This document shows, one piece after another, positions 1 through 9,086 of a stretch of 64,000 bases of DNA. The stretch is from contig JAIXOJ010000185.1 of assembly GCA_027486835.1 (NCBI GenBank), forward strand, positions 1 through 64,000, written 5' to 3'. The notes below the pieces were generated by a model, which was not told the origin of the DNA, did not search any database, and saw only the letters and a list, made by a program, of their open reading frames with translations. The stretch comes from Chitinophagaceae bacterium (GTDB lineage: Bacteria; Bacteroidota; Bacteroidia; Chitinophagales; Chitinophagaceae). Numbering within the stretch: the first letter of the stretch is position 1; each line of letters begins with the position of its first letter. The translations under genes and the position numbers were made by a program.

Positions 1-42
1 AGGGTAAAGGCCCTAAAGGAGCTTAATGCTGCGACCGAATAA
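1..42 (+). CDS. 3' end of an upstream gene (partial)
   Basis: Frame 1 is open from the left edge and reads RVKALKELNAATE before a TAA at 40-42. The composition is protein-like and a strong hairpin follows 15 bases later, which fits the end of a + strand gene. Only 13 residues are visible, so no family can be named and chance openness cannot be excluded. Confidence 0.35.
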   Translation, partial: RVKALKELNAATE

Positions 43-56
43 TACAGCGACTTCTC

Positions 57-120
57 AACGTCTTTAATAATTTCTCTTACCCAAAATGGTAGGAGGGTAA
101 ATTGTTAAAGACGTTTTTTA
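57..120 (+). terminator. Intrinsic terminator upstream of the dcw cluster
   Basis: Perfect 11-bp arms (aacgtctttaa at 57-67, ttaaagacgtt at 105-115) enclose a second stem (ttaccc at 77-82, gggtaa at 95-100) and are followed by a T run. It would end transcription from the left and insulate the dcw cluster. Confidence 0.75.
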
Positions 121-555
121 TTTGACCAAAACATCAAATAGCATCAATTTCTTAACAATCAAATCGGATATTGACTAACCTGGCTCAGTAAACACAAACT
201 AAATTCATCAAATACCCAATGGCATGACTTCTCAATACTACATTAAAGTATATATAAAAAATTGACAAATTTATGACCAAGGAATGTCATCAATAAAATT
301 GCCAAAAACAATCCGCTTCCATTTTCCACCCCACAATAAAAACACCTGACTAACGTTTGACCACCACTAACAAGCCCCTGCGCTTTGCCCCAATCCACCC
401 CTTAGCTCCATAACCAGCTTTCATTCAGCAAGCAAACCCCTTCCCCCTTCTGCCATTTTGCCGAACAGGCGATTACCTATAAAAAATGAAGATTTCGGGG
501 GATGTGGATAAATAGAATGGGCTAAAAGTGTGCGATGAGTAGAAAATTGTGTTCT
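121..555. other. Leader region of mraZ without a gene
   Basis: About 435 bases with no convincing open frame on either strand. It is AT-rich in the first half and C-rich around 350-450. It presumably carries the promoter of the dcw cluster, but no -33/-7 pair stands out clearly enough to call. Confidence 0.5.
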
Positions 556-582
556 TTTGTGGGGCAAAGTGGTAGAAAGTGG
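556..582 (+). promoter_or_regulatory. MRAZ-box-like operator, three 10-bp-spaced repeats
   Basis: TTTGTGG (556-562), AAAGTGG (566-572) and AAAGTGG (576-582) are spaced exactly 10 bp apart and end 26 bases before the mraZ ATG. MraZ proteins are known to bind direct GTGG/TGGG-type repeats at one-helical-turn spacing upstream of their own gene. Autoregulation of the dcw cluster by MraZ is inferred from this match. Confidence 0.7.
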
Positions 583-608
583 AAGTTTTTAACCCCAAAT
601 CAACTTAA

Positions 609-1052
609 ATGAACGGTTTTCATGGCGAATACGAGGTAACAATTGATGCGAAGGGTCGCATCATGCTGCCTGTTGCCATGAAGAAGCAGTTGGGTGAGGG
701 TGACATCAAATTGATGTTGGCCAGGGGTTTTGAAAAATGCATTACCCTCTACCCTATGCCCACCTGGGAAAAGCTGATGGAAAAGTTCAACACCCTTAAC
801 CAATTTGACCCTAAGGTGAGGCAGTTTACCAGACAGTTTTTGGGGGGTGCTACTGAAATAGAGCTGGACAGTGCAGGCCGTATGTTGCTCCCAGCCTCTT
901 TTAAAGAGTACGCAACAGTGACAAAGGATGTGATGATTGCGGCAGTGCTGGACAGGTTTGAGATTTGGGATGCGGTTAAATACAAGGGCTTGTTTGAAGA
1001 TATTTCTTCTAAGGAATACAGCGATTTGGCCAAAGAGGTGATGGTTGGTTAA
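609..1052 (+). CDS. mraZ: Transcriptional regulator MraZ
   Basis: A 147-residue protein of the usual family length. It contains two SpoVT/AbrB-like half-domains, each with the family signature: DAKGRIMLP at residues 13-21 and DSAGRMLLP at 87-95. MraZ forms ring-shaped oligomers that bind repeats upstream of the division and cell-wall cluster and act mostly as a repressor. The ATG at 609 is 26 bases after three MRAZ-box-like repeats, which supports both the start and autoregulation. It is first in the dcw cluster, 62 bases ahead of rsmH. Confidence 0.96.
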   Translation: MNGFHGEYEVTIDAKGRIMLPVAMKKQLGEGDIKLMLARGFEKCITLYPMPTWEKLMEKFNTLNQFDPKVRQFTRQFLGGATEIELDSAGRMLLPASFKEYATVTKDVMIAAVLDRFEIWDAVKYKGLFEDISSKEYSDLAKEVMVG

Positions 1053-1114
1053 TAAAAAAAGAATAACGTAAATACTCAATCGGAATAAAAATTGTTTTAA
1101 GTAATTAGGGAAAA

Positions 1115-2059
1115 ATGTCAAAGGAGAATATCATTGAACATATAGGTGAGGATAAGGCAGGTTATCACACCCCCGTTTTACTTGCAGAATCAATTGAAGG
1201 GTTGGCCATTAAGCCAAACGGTGTTTATGTGGATTGCACTTTCGGTGGTGGTGGACATAGCAGGGCTATTTTGGACAAACTAGATGAAAACGGGCGATTG
1301 TTTGCCTTTGACCAAGATGAAGATGCGTTGGCCAACATACCCGAAGACAAAAGAATCACGTTTGTGCCTCAAAACTTTAGGTATATACAACGCTTCTTAA
1401 AGCTACATAAGATCACTAAGGTTGATGGGGTATTGGCCGATTTGGGCGTTAGTAGTCACCAATTTGATGAAGGAGATAGGGGTTTTTCTATTCGCTTTGA
1501 TGGCCCGTTGGACATGCGGATGGACAAGCGTCAACCGCTAACCGCTTCGCAAATCATTGGTACCTATCCTGAAAGGAAGCTTCAACTGGTTTTTGAAAAA
1601 TATGGGGAGGTTACCAATGCTAAAACGCTGGCTAAGCTAATCTGCGAAGTGCGGGAACACATGCAAGTGCGTACCATCCTGCAATTCAAAGCGATGATTA
1701 GCCCGATAGTAAAGGGTAATCCTAATAAATACTTAGCGCAGGTTTTTCAGGCGTTGCGTATGGAGGTGAATAGCGAAATGGAGGTATTGGCCGAAATGCT
1801 ATTACAGTTAAATGAAGTGGTGGCTACTGGTGGTAGGGTCTCTATCATTACGTTTCATTCTATTGAGGACAAAATTGTAAAGCAATTCTTCAGGGATAGT
1901 CATTTGAGAGGACTGGATTTTGAAAACCCATTTGTTCAACATGCTAAGGGTCAACTATGGGAGGCGGTTCATAAAAAACCTGTACTCCCTTCCGAGGCAG
2001 AATTGAAAAGCAATAGGCGTAGTAGAAGTGCCAAACTTAGGGTTGCGGAAAGAGTGTAA
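1115..2059 (+). CDS. rsmH: 16S rRNA (cytosine-1402-N4)-methyltransferase RsmH
   Basis: A 314-residue protein of normal RsmH (MraW) length. It has the SAM-binding glycine-rich segment DCTFGGGGHSR at residues 40-50, the ADLGVSSHQFD motif in the middle and ITFHSIEDKIVKQFF near the C-terminus, all typical of the family. It methylates the N4 position of C1402 in 16S rRNA in the ribosomal decoding centre. Its place between mraZ and the ftsL-like gene is the conserved dcw order. A Lys/Arg-rich C-terminus fits RNA binding. Confidence 0.97.
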   Translation: MSKENIIEHIGEDKAGYHTPVLLAESIEGLAIKPNGVYVDCTFGGGGHSRAILDKLDENGRLFAFDQDEDALANIPEDKRITFVPQNFRYIQRFLKLHKITKVDGVLADLGVSSHQFDEGDRGFSIRFDGPLDMRMDKRQPLTASQIIGTYPERKLQLVFEKYGEVTNAKTLAKLICEVREHMQVRTILQFKAMISPIVKGNPNKYLAQVFQALRMEVNSEMEVLAEMLLQLNEVVATGGRVSIITFHSIEDKIVKQFFRDSHLRGLDFENPFVQHAKGQLWEAVHKKPVLPSEAELKSNRRSRSAKLRVAERV

Positions 2060-2130
2060 TTAGTGGTTAGTGGTAAAAATTAGCCTGTTTTTTTTACTGA
2101 CTTTCTAATGATTTATAAAATCGAGTTAGA

Positions 2131-2157
2131 CCTGAAAGGTTTTAAAAACCTGTCAGG
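2131..2157. repeat. REP-like palindrome in the rsmH-ftsL gap
   Basis: Arms cctgaaaggttt and aaacctgtcagg pair with one mismatch around a short A/T loop. The CTGACAGGTTT...AAACCTGTCAG type is a recurrent intergenic palindrome in Bacteroidota genomes, recalled from general knowledge. It could be a weak terminator or a dispersed REP-like element. Confidence 0.55.
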
Positions 2158-2237
2158 ACTGAACATCGGAAAGGACAGAACCACTTGGTAGATTAAATTT
2201 TAAAAGGATTGTTTAGATAAAATATTAAGTAAACGCT

Positions 2238-2591
2238 ATGGCAGCATCGATCTTGGAAAATAGGACGACCCAAAATAAGGGGAGCGAAAGATTTAGAATC
2301 ATTCGCGAAACCCTTTCAGGTGGGCGTTGGATTATGGACAACTTAACTTTTTTCTTATTTCTATCTGCAATTGCCGTGCTCTACATAGCTAATGGGCATA
2401 TGGCAGACAGAACAATCAGGGACATTAATAAAACCCAAAAAGAAATAAAAGACTTACAGTTTGAATATAAAACGGTTAAAAGCGAGGTGATGTACAAAAG
2501 TGAAGTAGGCCAGATTCAAAAAGCTGTTGCTCCCCTCGGTTTGAATATTTCAAACGATGTACCCTTTCGATTACACGCTGAAAAAAAATAA
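2238..2591 (+). CDS. ftsL: FtsL-like division protein
   Basis: A 117-residue bitopic protein with a basic cytoplasmic N-terminus, one membrane segment at about residues 36-52, and a periplasmic part at about 55-100 that looks like a short coiled coil rich in K, E, I and L. This topology and its position between rsmH and ftsI match FtsL, which forms a complex with FtsQ and FtsB-like partners at the division site and helps activate FtsW/FtsI. FtsL sequences diverge strongly, so the call rests on topology and synteny rather than motifs. Confidence 0.75.
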   Translation: MAASILENRTTQNKGSERFRIIRETLSGGRWIMDNLTFFLFLSAIAVLYIANGHMADRTIRDINKTQKEIKDLQFEYKTVKSEVMYKSEVGQIQKAVAPLGLNISNDVPFRLHAEKK

Positions 2592-2648
2592 TTTTCTTAA
2601 CCCTTATTTCTCAACCTTAACTAACAAAACTGAACTCGTTTAACAAAA

Positions 2649-4757
2649 ATGGAAGTAAAAAAGGACATATTATGGAGAGTTTATCTCAGCTACTTTTTTA
2701 TAGTAGTGGTATGCCTTGTCATTTTTAGTAGGGCAGTATATATACAGCAATTTGAAGGTCAATTCTGGCGCAACAAGAGCGATAGTATGCACCAGAAAAT
2801 TCAGGAAGTGGAGGCAGAAAGAGGCACTATTTACAGCGAAGACGGCAAAATGCTTAGTACCAGCATTCCGCAATTTGATGTTTTTATCGACTTTAAAGCC
2901 GCTGGACTAAGGGAAAAAAATGGGGAAAGATTTTACAAGAATTTAGACAGTTTGTGTTTTCATCTAAATCGAGTATTTAATAAGAAAAGCAAAGAAGCCT
3001 ATCGGACAGAATTGGTAGATGCTTTTGTGAGCAGTAGGACGTATTACCCCATTCTTAAAAACATTACTTACAAACAATACAATGAACTCTGCCAGTTTCC
3101 TTTAGTGAGGTTGGGTAGGAATAAAAGTGGTTTTATGCCTGTGGACAAACACCTTCGGCTGAACCCGTACGATTTAAATGGTGCTAGAACTATTGGACTA
3201 GATAGAGAAAATGCACAAAAAGTAGGATTAGAACAAACCTATGATTCTCTGTTGAGTGGTGTAAGTGGAAGGAGATTGGTGCGATACATTGCTGGTGGCG
3301 TGAGTGTACCGATTGATGATTACCAAATAGAACCAGAAAACGGGAAGGACATTGTAACTACGATAGATGTAGTGATTCAAGAAATAGCCGAAGTGGCTTT
3401 GCATAAAATGATGGTAAAAAATGACGCACAACATGGTTGTGCCATTGTTATTGAAACCAAAACAGGAAAAATAAAAGCCATTGCCAATTTGGGTAAACTC
3501 AAAAAAGGCGGCTATGGCGAAGACTATAATTATGCCATCATCCCTTCTGAACCAGGGTCCACTTTTAAGTTGGTAACCATGCTTAATTTACTTGAGGATA
3601 AGAAAATAACACTCAACTCATTGGTGGATTTGAACCGTGGAGTTTGGAATATCAACGGCCAAACTGTTAAGGATTCTGAAAAACATAGTCACATGCTGGT
3701 AACTGCCCAACAGGCATTTGAACTGAGCAGCAACGTGGGCATGGCCAAAATGGCTTGGAATGGCTATGGTCGCAACCCTTATGAGTTTCTTAGAGACATA
3801 CATCGATTAAGGTTAGATACCTTAACGGGTATTGATTTAACAGGGGAGCGCAACTCCATCATTCATAAACCGGGTGGATTGGGCTGGAGTAGCACTACCC
3901 TTCCTTGGATGGCTTTTGGTTACAACCTAGAACTAACGCCTTTGCAGACAGCGGTATTTTACAATGCCATTGCCAATAAAGGCAAAATGATGCGCCCTTA
4001 CTTACTTAAAGAGGTGAAGTACGAGGGACAAAGCATTAAAACTTGTTTGCCACATGTGGCCGCGGAAAAAATCTGTAGCGACTCTACCATCGCTCAATTG
4101 CAAAGATGTTTGATTGGCGTTTGTACCAATGGAACCGCAAAAGCACTATTCAAAAACACGGCTTATCCTGTTGCTGGAAAAACAGGTACAGCACTTGTTG
4201 CAGATAAAAACAAGGGGTACGAAAACAAAATCTACCAAAGTTCTTTTGCAGGTTATTTTCCAGCAGATGACCCTCAATATACTTGTGTGGTAGTTATAAA
4301 GAATAAGGAAGATGCACCTGTATTTTATGGTGCAGATGTGGCTGGTCCTGTATTTAAAGAGATTGCAGATAGGCTATACACTTCTTATGTTCAACAAAAA
4401 CACAATGAACCGAACATCTGGAAATCAGACAGTAGCTATTTCAGTTTTGCCGGATCTAAACAGGCGGTAAAAACGGTTTTAAATACTATAAAACTACCCT
4501 TTAACGATGATGGAAACTACAAAGACGAGATGGTGGGAATAAGTGGAAATATTGCCAATGTGGTATTAGAAGATCGCAACCAATCGGATAAATACATGCC
4601 TTCCTTGAGGGGATTGACCTGCAAGGATGCAGTAGTGGTTAGTGAAAGAATCGGTTTAAGAGTAACTGTAAGGGGGAAAGGAAGGGTTACCAATCAATCA
4701 ATAGCTCCCGGACAATACGTTTCTAATGGACAATTATTAACCTTAACCCTCGACTAA
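2649..4757 (+). CDS. ftsI: Peptidoglycan transpeptidase FtsI (PBP3-type) with C-terminal PASTA domain
   Basis: A 702-residue class B penicillin-binding protein: an N-terminal membrane anchor at about residues 11-29, a PBP dimerisation domain, then the transpeptidase domain. The catalytic motif STFK has its serine near residue 304, SSN follows, and KTGTA lies near 511. The last ~55 residues, from YMPSLRGL, form a PASTA-like domain as in many Bacteroidota FtsI proteins. It cross-links septal peptidoglycan together with FtsW. Its stop overlaps the murE start by one base (TAATG), so translation is probably coupled. Confidence 0.95.
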   Translation: MEVKKDILWRVYLSYFFIVVVCLVIFSRAVYIQQFEGQFWRNKSDSMHQKIQEVEAERGTIYSEDGKMLSTSIPQFDVFIDFKAAGLREKNGERFYKNLDSLCFHLNRVFNKKSKEAYRTELVDAFVSSRTYYPILKNITYKQYNELCQFPLVRLGRNKSGFMPVDKHLRLNPYDLNGARTIGLDRENAQKVGLEQTYDSLLSGVSGRRLVRYIAGGVSVPIDDYQIEPENGKDIVTTIDVVIQEIAEVALHKMMVKNDAQHGCAIVIETKTGKIKAIANLGKLKKGGYGEDYNYAIIPSEPGSTFKLVTMLNLLEDKKITLNSLVDLNRGVWNINGQTVKDSEKHSHMLVTAQQAFELSSNVGMAKMAWNGYGRNPYEFLRDIHRLRLDTLTGIDLTGERNSIIHKPGGLGWSSTTLPWMAFGYNLELTPLQTAVFYNAIANKGKMMRPYLLKEVKYEGQSIKTCLPHVAAEKICSDSTIAQLQRCLIGVCTNGTAKALFKNTAYPVAGKTGTALVADKNKGYENKIYQSSFAGYFPADDPQYTCVVVIKNKEDAPVFYGADVAGPVFKEIADRLYTSYVQQKHNEPNIWKSDSSYFSFAGSKQAVKTVLNTIKLPFNDDGNYKDEMVGISGNIANVVLEDRNQSDKYMPSLRGLTCKDAVVVSERIGLRVTVRGKGRVTNQSIAPGQYVSNGQLLTLTLD

Positions 4758-6220
4758 TGCAACTACTAAAAGATTTACTATACAAAGTACGCATACAGGA
4801 AGTTAGGGGCAATACCTCATTGTCCATTTCAGGCATCCATATTGATAGTCGTCAAGTGGAAAGCAATGGCGTTTTCATTGCTATCATGGGGGTTCAAACG
4901 GATGGTCATGCTTATATATCTGCCGCTATTAACCGTGGTGCAATAGCCATCATCTGCGAAAGCCTACCTACTGAGCTTGTAGAAGGCATCACTTACATAC
5001 GTGTGTTAGATAGCAGTGCTGCATTAGGCATCATCGCTAACCATTATTATGGTGAACCCTCCAAGAAATTAAAATTGGTAGGGGTAACTGGTACTAATGG
5101 CAAAACAACTATTGCCACCCTTTTATTCAAATTATTTAGTCAGTTAGGTAATCAATGCGGACTAATAAGTACGGTGCAAAATCAAATTGGCCAACGTATT
5201 ATCCCCTCCACACACACTACACCAGATGCCATTACCCTGAATGAGTTATTGAACGAAATGGTGGAAGCTGGGTGTAGCTATGCTTTTATGGAATGCAGTA
5301 GCCATGCCATCCACCAAAACCGTATTGCTGGATTACATTTTCAAGGGGGCATTTTTAGCAACATAACCCACGACCATTTAGATTACCACAAGACTTTTGA
5401 CGAATACATTAGGGTTAAAAAACTTTTTTTTGATGGTTTGCCTGCTGGGTCATTTGCCGTGAGTAATGCCGACGACAAAAGAGGGGCAATCATGTTGCAA
5501 AATACCATTGCCACCAAACATTACTATAGCTTAAAAACTACCGCAGATTTCAAAGGAAAAATGCTCGATAATTCTTTGATGGGCATTCAAATGGCGGTGA
5601 ATGGCATAGAAGTGCATTTTAATTTGATTGGTGAATTCAATGCCTACAACTTATTAGCTGTATATGGTGCAGCCATCTGCTTGGGAGAAGATAAAATGCA
5701 GGTATTAACTGCATTGAGCCTGTTAACTGGAGCAGAGGGGCGATTTGATTATATCGTTAGCAAGCAGAGGATAGTGGGCATTGTGGACTATGCACACACA
5801 CCTGATGCACTGGAAAATGTATTGGCAACCATTAAGAAATTGAAAAGGGGCTATGAACAAATTATTACTGTAGTGGGCTGCGGTGGCGATAGGGACAAAA
5901 CAAAAAGACCCATCATGGCACAAACGGCCTGCAACTTGAGTGATAAGGTAATTTTCACAAGCGATAATCCAAGAACGGAAGATGCCGCTACTATTCTGTC
6001 CGACATGGAATCAGGATTAGATAGTGCCGCAAGGAGAAAATACCTAACCATTGCTGACAGAAAAGAAGCCATTAAAACCGCAGTGAGCTTGGCTAAAGAG
6101 GATGATATCATTCTCATTGCTGGAAAAGGGCACGAGAAATACCAAGATATCAAAGGGGTAAAATACCCATTTGACGATAAGTCAGTGCTTCAAGAATCAT
6201 TGGAAATTTTAGGAAAATAA
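4757..6220 (+). CDS. murE: UDP-MurNAc-L-Ala-D-Glu:meso-diaminopimelate ligase MurE
   Basis: A 487-residue Mur ligase. The ATP-binding loop GVTGTNGKTT lies near residues 109-118, and the central and C-terminal Mur ligase domains follow (GGDRDKTKRP, then IAGKGHEKYQ). The DNPR motif at about 402-405 is the signature of enzymes that add meso-diaminopimelate rather than lysine, so a DAP-type peptidoglycan is inferred. It adds the third residue of the stem peptide in the cytoplasm. The start overlaps the ftsI stop by one base. Confidence 0.96.
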   Translation: MQLLKDLLYKVRIQEVRGNTSLSISGIHIDSRQVESNGVFIAIMGVQTDGHAYISAAINRGAIAIICESLPTELVEGITYIRVLDSSAALGIIANHYYGEPSKKLKLVGVTGTNGKTTIATLLFKLFSQLGNQCGLISTVQNQIGQRIIPSTHTTPDAITLNELLNEMVEAGCSYAFMECSSHAIHQNRIAGLHFQGGIFSNITHDHLDYHKTFDEYIRVKKLFFDGLPAGSFAVSNADDKRGAIMLQNTIATKHYYSLKTTADFKGKMLDNSLMGIQMAVNGIEVHFNLIGEFNAYNLLAVYGAAICLGEDKMQVLTALSLLTGAEGRFDYIVSKQRIVGIVDYAHTPDALENVLATIKKLKRGYEQIITVVGCGGDRDKTKRPIMAQTACNLSDKVIFTSDNPRTEDAATILSDMESGLDSAARRKYLTIADRKEAIKTAVSLAKEDDIILIAGKGHEKYQDIKGVKYPFDDKSVLQESLEILGK

Positions 6221-6250
6221 ATTATCACTTAATACAGTAACAGAAAAATA

Positions 6251-7564
6251 ATGTTGTACTATTTCTTCATCTGGCTAAAGCAGCAATTTCATCTTGTGGG
6301 GGCTGGTGTATTCCAATACATCACTTTCCGTGCTGCCCTAGCAGTTGTGCTTTCGTTGATTATTACAACAGTATTTGGTAAAAAAATCATTCTAGCGTTA
6401 CAAAAAAGACAAATTGGCGAAAGCGTAAGAGAACTAGGTCTTGCAGGCGAACAGGCCAAAAAAGGTACCCCTACCATGGGAGGGATTATCATTCTGATGG
6501 GCATCTTGATTCCTACTTTACTGTTTGCCAACCTCCACAAAGCATATATCAGGTTGATGATTCTAACCACAGTATGGTTGGGTATTATTGGCTTTGTGGA
6601 CGATTATCTAAAAATTGCTGCTAGAAAAAAAGCATTGGCCAAAGGGGAACAATACAAGAAAAAAGACAGCGATGGTCTTGCGGGTAATTTCAAAATCATT
6701 GGCCAAATAGGGCTAGGCATTATCATCGGTTGCACCTTGTATTTTAACCCAAACGTGGAGGTACAACGAGAAATTTATTCTGCTACAACCACCATACAAG
6801 ATTCAGTACTCAAAAAAGGGGAGCGTTTAATTGGGGATACTATTAAAATTTACGATGGCAAAGCGCATCATTTTGCCCGTGTAAAAACCCCAATTACTAC
6901 CATTCCATTCGTAAAGAATCATGAATTCAACTATAGCAAATTGATAAGCTGGATGGGTAATGGGGCAGAAAAATACACTTGGGTCATTTACATACTAGCT
7001 GTCACTTTCATCATCACAGCGGTGTCCAATGGTGCGAACCTCACAGACGGACTAGATGGTTTGGCTGCAGGTGTGAGTGCATTGATTGGTATTTGCTTAG
7101 GCATATTCGTTTACTTGAGTGGCAACTTCCGTTTTGCCGAATACTTAAACATTATGTACATACCCAACATGGGAGAATTGAGCATTTTCATTGGTGCTTT
7201 CGTAGGTGCCTGTGTTGGATTTCTATGGTACAATGCTTATCCCGCTCAAGTATTTATGGGAGATACTGGAAGTTTAGCCCTTGGTGGCATTATCGCTTCA
7301 TTAGCCATTATTGTGCGAAAGGAATTATTAATCCCCATTTTTTGTATGGTATTCTTAGTAGAAAACTTGAGTGTGATACTCCAGGTTTCTTATTTCAAAT
7401 ACACCAAGAAGAAATACGGGGAGGGCAGAAGGATATTCTTAATGAGTCCCCTACATCACCACTATCAGAAAAAGGGATTTCATGAGAGTAAGATAGCTGT
7501 AAGGTTTTGGATTGTAACCCTCATTTGTGTTGTACTCTCCATTATAACCCTAAAAATTCGATAA
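6251..7564 (+). CDS. mraY: Phospho-MurNAc-pentapeptide transferase MraY
   Basis: A 437-residue polytopic membrane enzyme that makes lipid I from UDP-MurNAc-pentapeptide and undecaprenyl phosphate. Family motifs are visible: FVDDYLKI near residue 115, [10 protein letters not shown] in the middle, [12 protein letters not shown] near 335 and [11 protein letters not shown] near 398. It is longer than the ~360 residues of E. coli MraY because of an insertion of about 70 residues between roughly 165 and 235, as commonly seen in Bacteroidota. It lies 30 bases after murE. Confidence 0.97.
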   Translation: MLYYFFIWLKQQFHLVGAGVFQYITFRAALAVVLSLIITTVFGKKIILALQKRQIGESVRELGLAGEQAKKGTPTMGGIIILMGILIPTLLFANLHKAYIRLMILTTVWLGIIGFVDDYLKIAARKKALAKGEQYKKKDSDGLAGNFKIIGQIGLGIIIGCTLYFNPNVEVQREIYSATTTIQDSVLKKGERLIGDTIKIYDGKAHHFARVKTPITTIPFVKNHEFNYSKLISWMGNGAEKYTWVIYILAVTFIITAVSNGANLTDGLDGLAAGVSALIGICLGIFVYLSGNFRFAEYLNIMYIPNMGELSIFIGAFVGACVGFLWYNAYPAQVFMGDTGSLALGGIIASLAIIVRKELLIPIFCMVFLVENLSVILQVSYFKYTKKKYGEGRRIFLMSPLHHHYQKKGFHESKIAVRFWIVTLICVVLSIITLKIR

Positions 7565-7618
7565 CTCAATTCTCAACTTGGTTCAAAAAATTTTTCCGCA
7601 TTAAAATAACTTTTTCAC

Positions 7619-9016
7619 ATGTACATGCACATCCCTAAATCTAACATTAAGCCCTTGTGGCCAGATAGCAGTTCTGGTACACAACGCTTGGTGGTGCTGG
7701 GTGGTGCCGAAAGCGGCATTGGTGCAGCCATTTTAGCTAAACAAAAAGGCTACGAGGTCTTTTTGAGTGATGGAAAATCACTCAAACCAAATTACAAAGC
7801 GGAACTAGAATCGCTTCAGATTGATTTTGAAGAAAATGGACATACCGAAGCGAAGATTTTATCTGCAGACGTGGTGGTGAAAAGTCCTGGCATTCCTGAA
7901 AAAAATGAACTGGTTCAGAAAATTCGTACGCAGCAAATCCCCATTATCAGCGAGATTGAATTAGCTTATTGGTATAAGGGGGAAGCTAAAATAATTGCCA
8001 TTACTGGTAGTAATGGAAAAAGCACTACCACTAGTTTGATTCATCATATCTGTGAAGGTGCAGGGTTCAATTGCGCCTTGGTGGGAAACATAGGTTACTC
8101 CTTTGCCAAGCAGGTGGCCGAAGACCCAAAGGAATGGTACATCGTAGAAGTGAGTTCCTTTCAGTTAGATGACATTGTACACTTTAGACCACACATTGCC
8201 TTGCTGCTCAACATAACAGAGGATCACTTGGACAGATATGATTACAAAATGGATAATTATATCTACAGCAAGTTCCGAATACGAGAAAATCAAACGGAAG
8301 AAGACTACTTCATTTACTGTGAAGACGATGCGATAATTACTGAACACCTTAAAATTATAACCCTAAATACAAATACCCTCACATTTTCAATGAAGCACGA
8401 AATAAAGAAAGGAAGTTACATCAAAGGCGGTAACATGATACTCAAAATTCAAGAAGAAAGAGTAAGCATGAGTATCTATGATTTTGCCCTAAAGGGAAAA
8501 CATAATTTATACAATTCTATGGCAGCAGGTATAGCAGCTTCAATAGCAGGCATCCGTAAAGAAAAAATTAGAGAGTGCGTAGGAAACTTTCAAGGACTTG
8601 GTCATAGAAATGAGTTTGTAGCTTCCGTGAGGGGTGTAGAATTTATTAATGACAGCAAGGCAACGAATGTTAACAGTACTTGGTTTGCATTGGAAAGCTA
8701 CGACCGTCCTGTTGTGTTGATTCTTGGTGGCCAAGACAAAGGGAATGACTACAGTATCTTGGATGAGTTGGTAAAAAAGCGAGTGAAAGCCATTGTTTGC
8801 CTAGGCAAGGACAATTCAAAAATTGTAAAGCATTTCAAGAATATAGTGCCTGCAATTCGCGAAACCTCAGACATGGCTACCTGTGTAAAAACCTGCTTTA
8901 GAATGTCCACAAAAGGCGATGTGGTATTGTTAAGTCCAGCTTGTGCCAGTTTTGATTTATTCAATAACTTCCAAGAAAGAGGTCAGGCATTTAGAGATGC
9001 CGTTAGAGAACTCTAA
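7619..9016 (+). CDS. murD: UDP-MurNAc-L-alanine:D-glutamate ligase MurD
   Basis: A 465-residue Mur ligase that adds D-glutamate to UDP-MurNAc-L-Ala. The N-terminal Rossmann-like domain starts with VVLGGAESGIGAA, the ATP loop ITGSNGKSTTT lies near residues 127-138, and NITEDHLDRYD and NDSKATNVNST are conserved central and C-terminal motifs. An in-frame ATG two codons downstream (7625) is an equally possible start. It is followed 70 bases later by ftsW. Confidence 0.95.
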   Translation: MYMHIPKSNIKPLWPDSSSGTQRLVVLGGAESGIGAAILAKQKGYEVFLSDGKSLKPNYKAELESLQIDFEENGHTEAKILSADVVVKSPGIPEKNELVQKIRTQQIPIISEIELAYWYKGEAKIIAITGSNGKSTTTSLIHHICEGAGFNCALVGNIGYSFAKQVAEDPKEWYIVEVSSFQLDDIVHFRPHIALLLNITEDHLDRYDYKMDNYIYSKFRIRENQTEEDYFIYCEDDAIITEHLKIITLNTNTLTFSMKHEIKKGSYIKGGNMILKIQEERVSMSIYDFALKGKHNLYNSMAAGIAASIAGIRKEKIRECVGNFQGLGHRNEFVASVRGVEFINDSKATNVNSTWFALESYDRPVVLILGGQDKGNDYSILDELVKKRVKAIVCLGKDNSKIVKHFKNIVPAIRETSDMATCVKTCFRMSTKGDVVLLSPACASFDLFNNFQERGQAFRDAVREL

Positions 9017-9086
9017 TTCAAATAACCAAACATTTTGCGCTTGACTGTGACACCAATAATTTTTCTGTCTGCCTAATTAATTTTTT

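Noticed and set aside
6979-7485. A 168-residue + strand ORF inside mraY
   Set aside because: Out-of-frame shadow rich in Cys, His and Trp; MraY motifs read straight through it.
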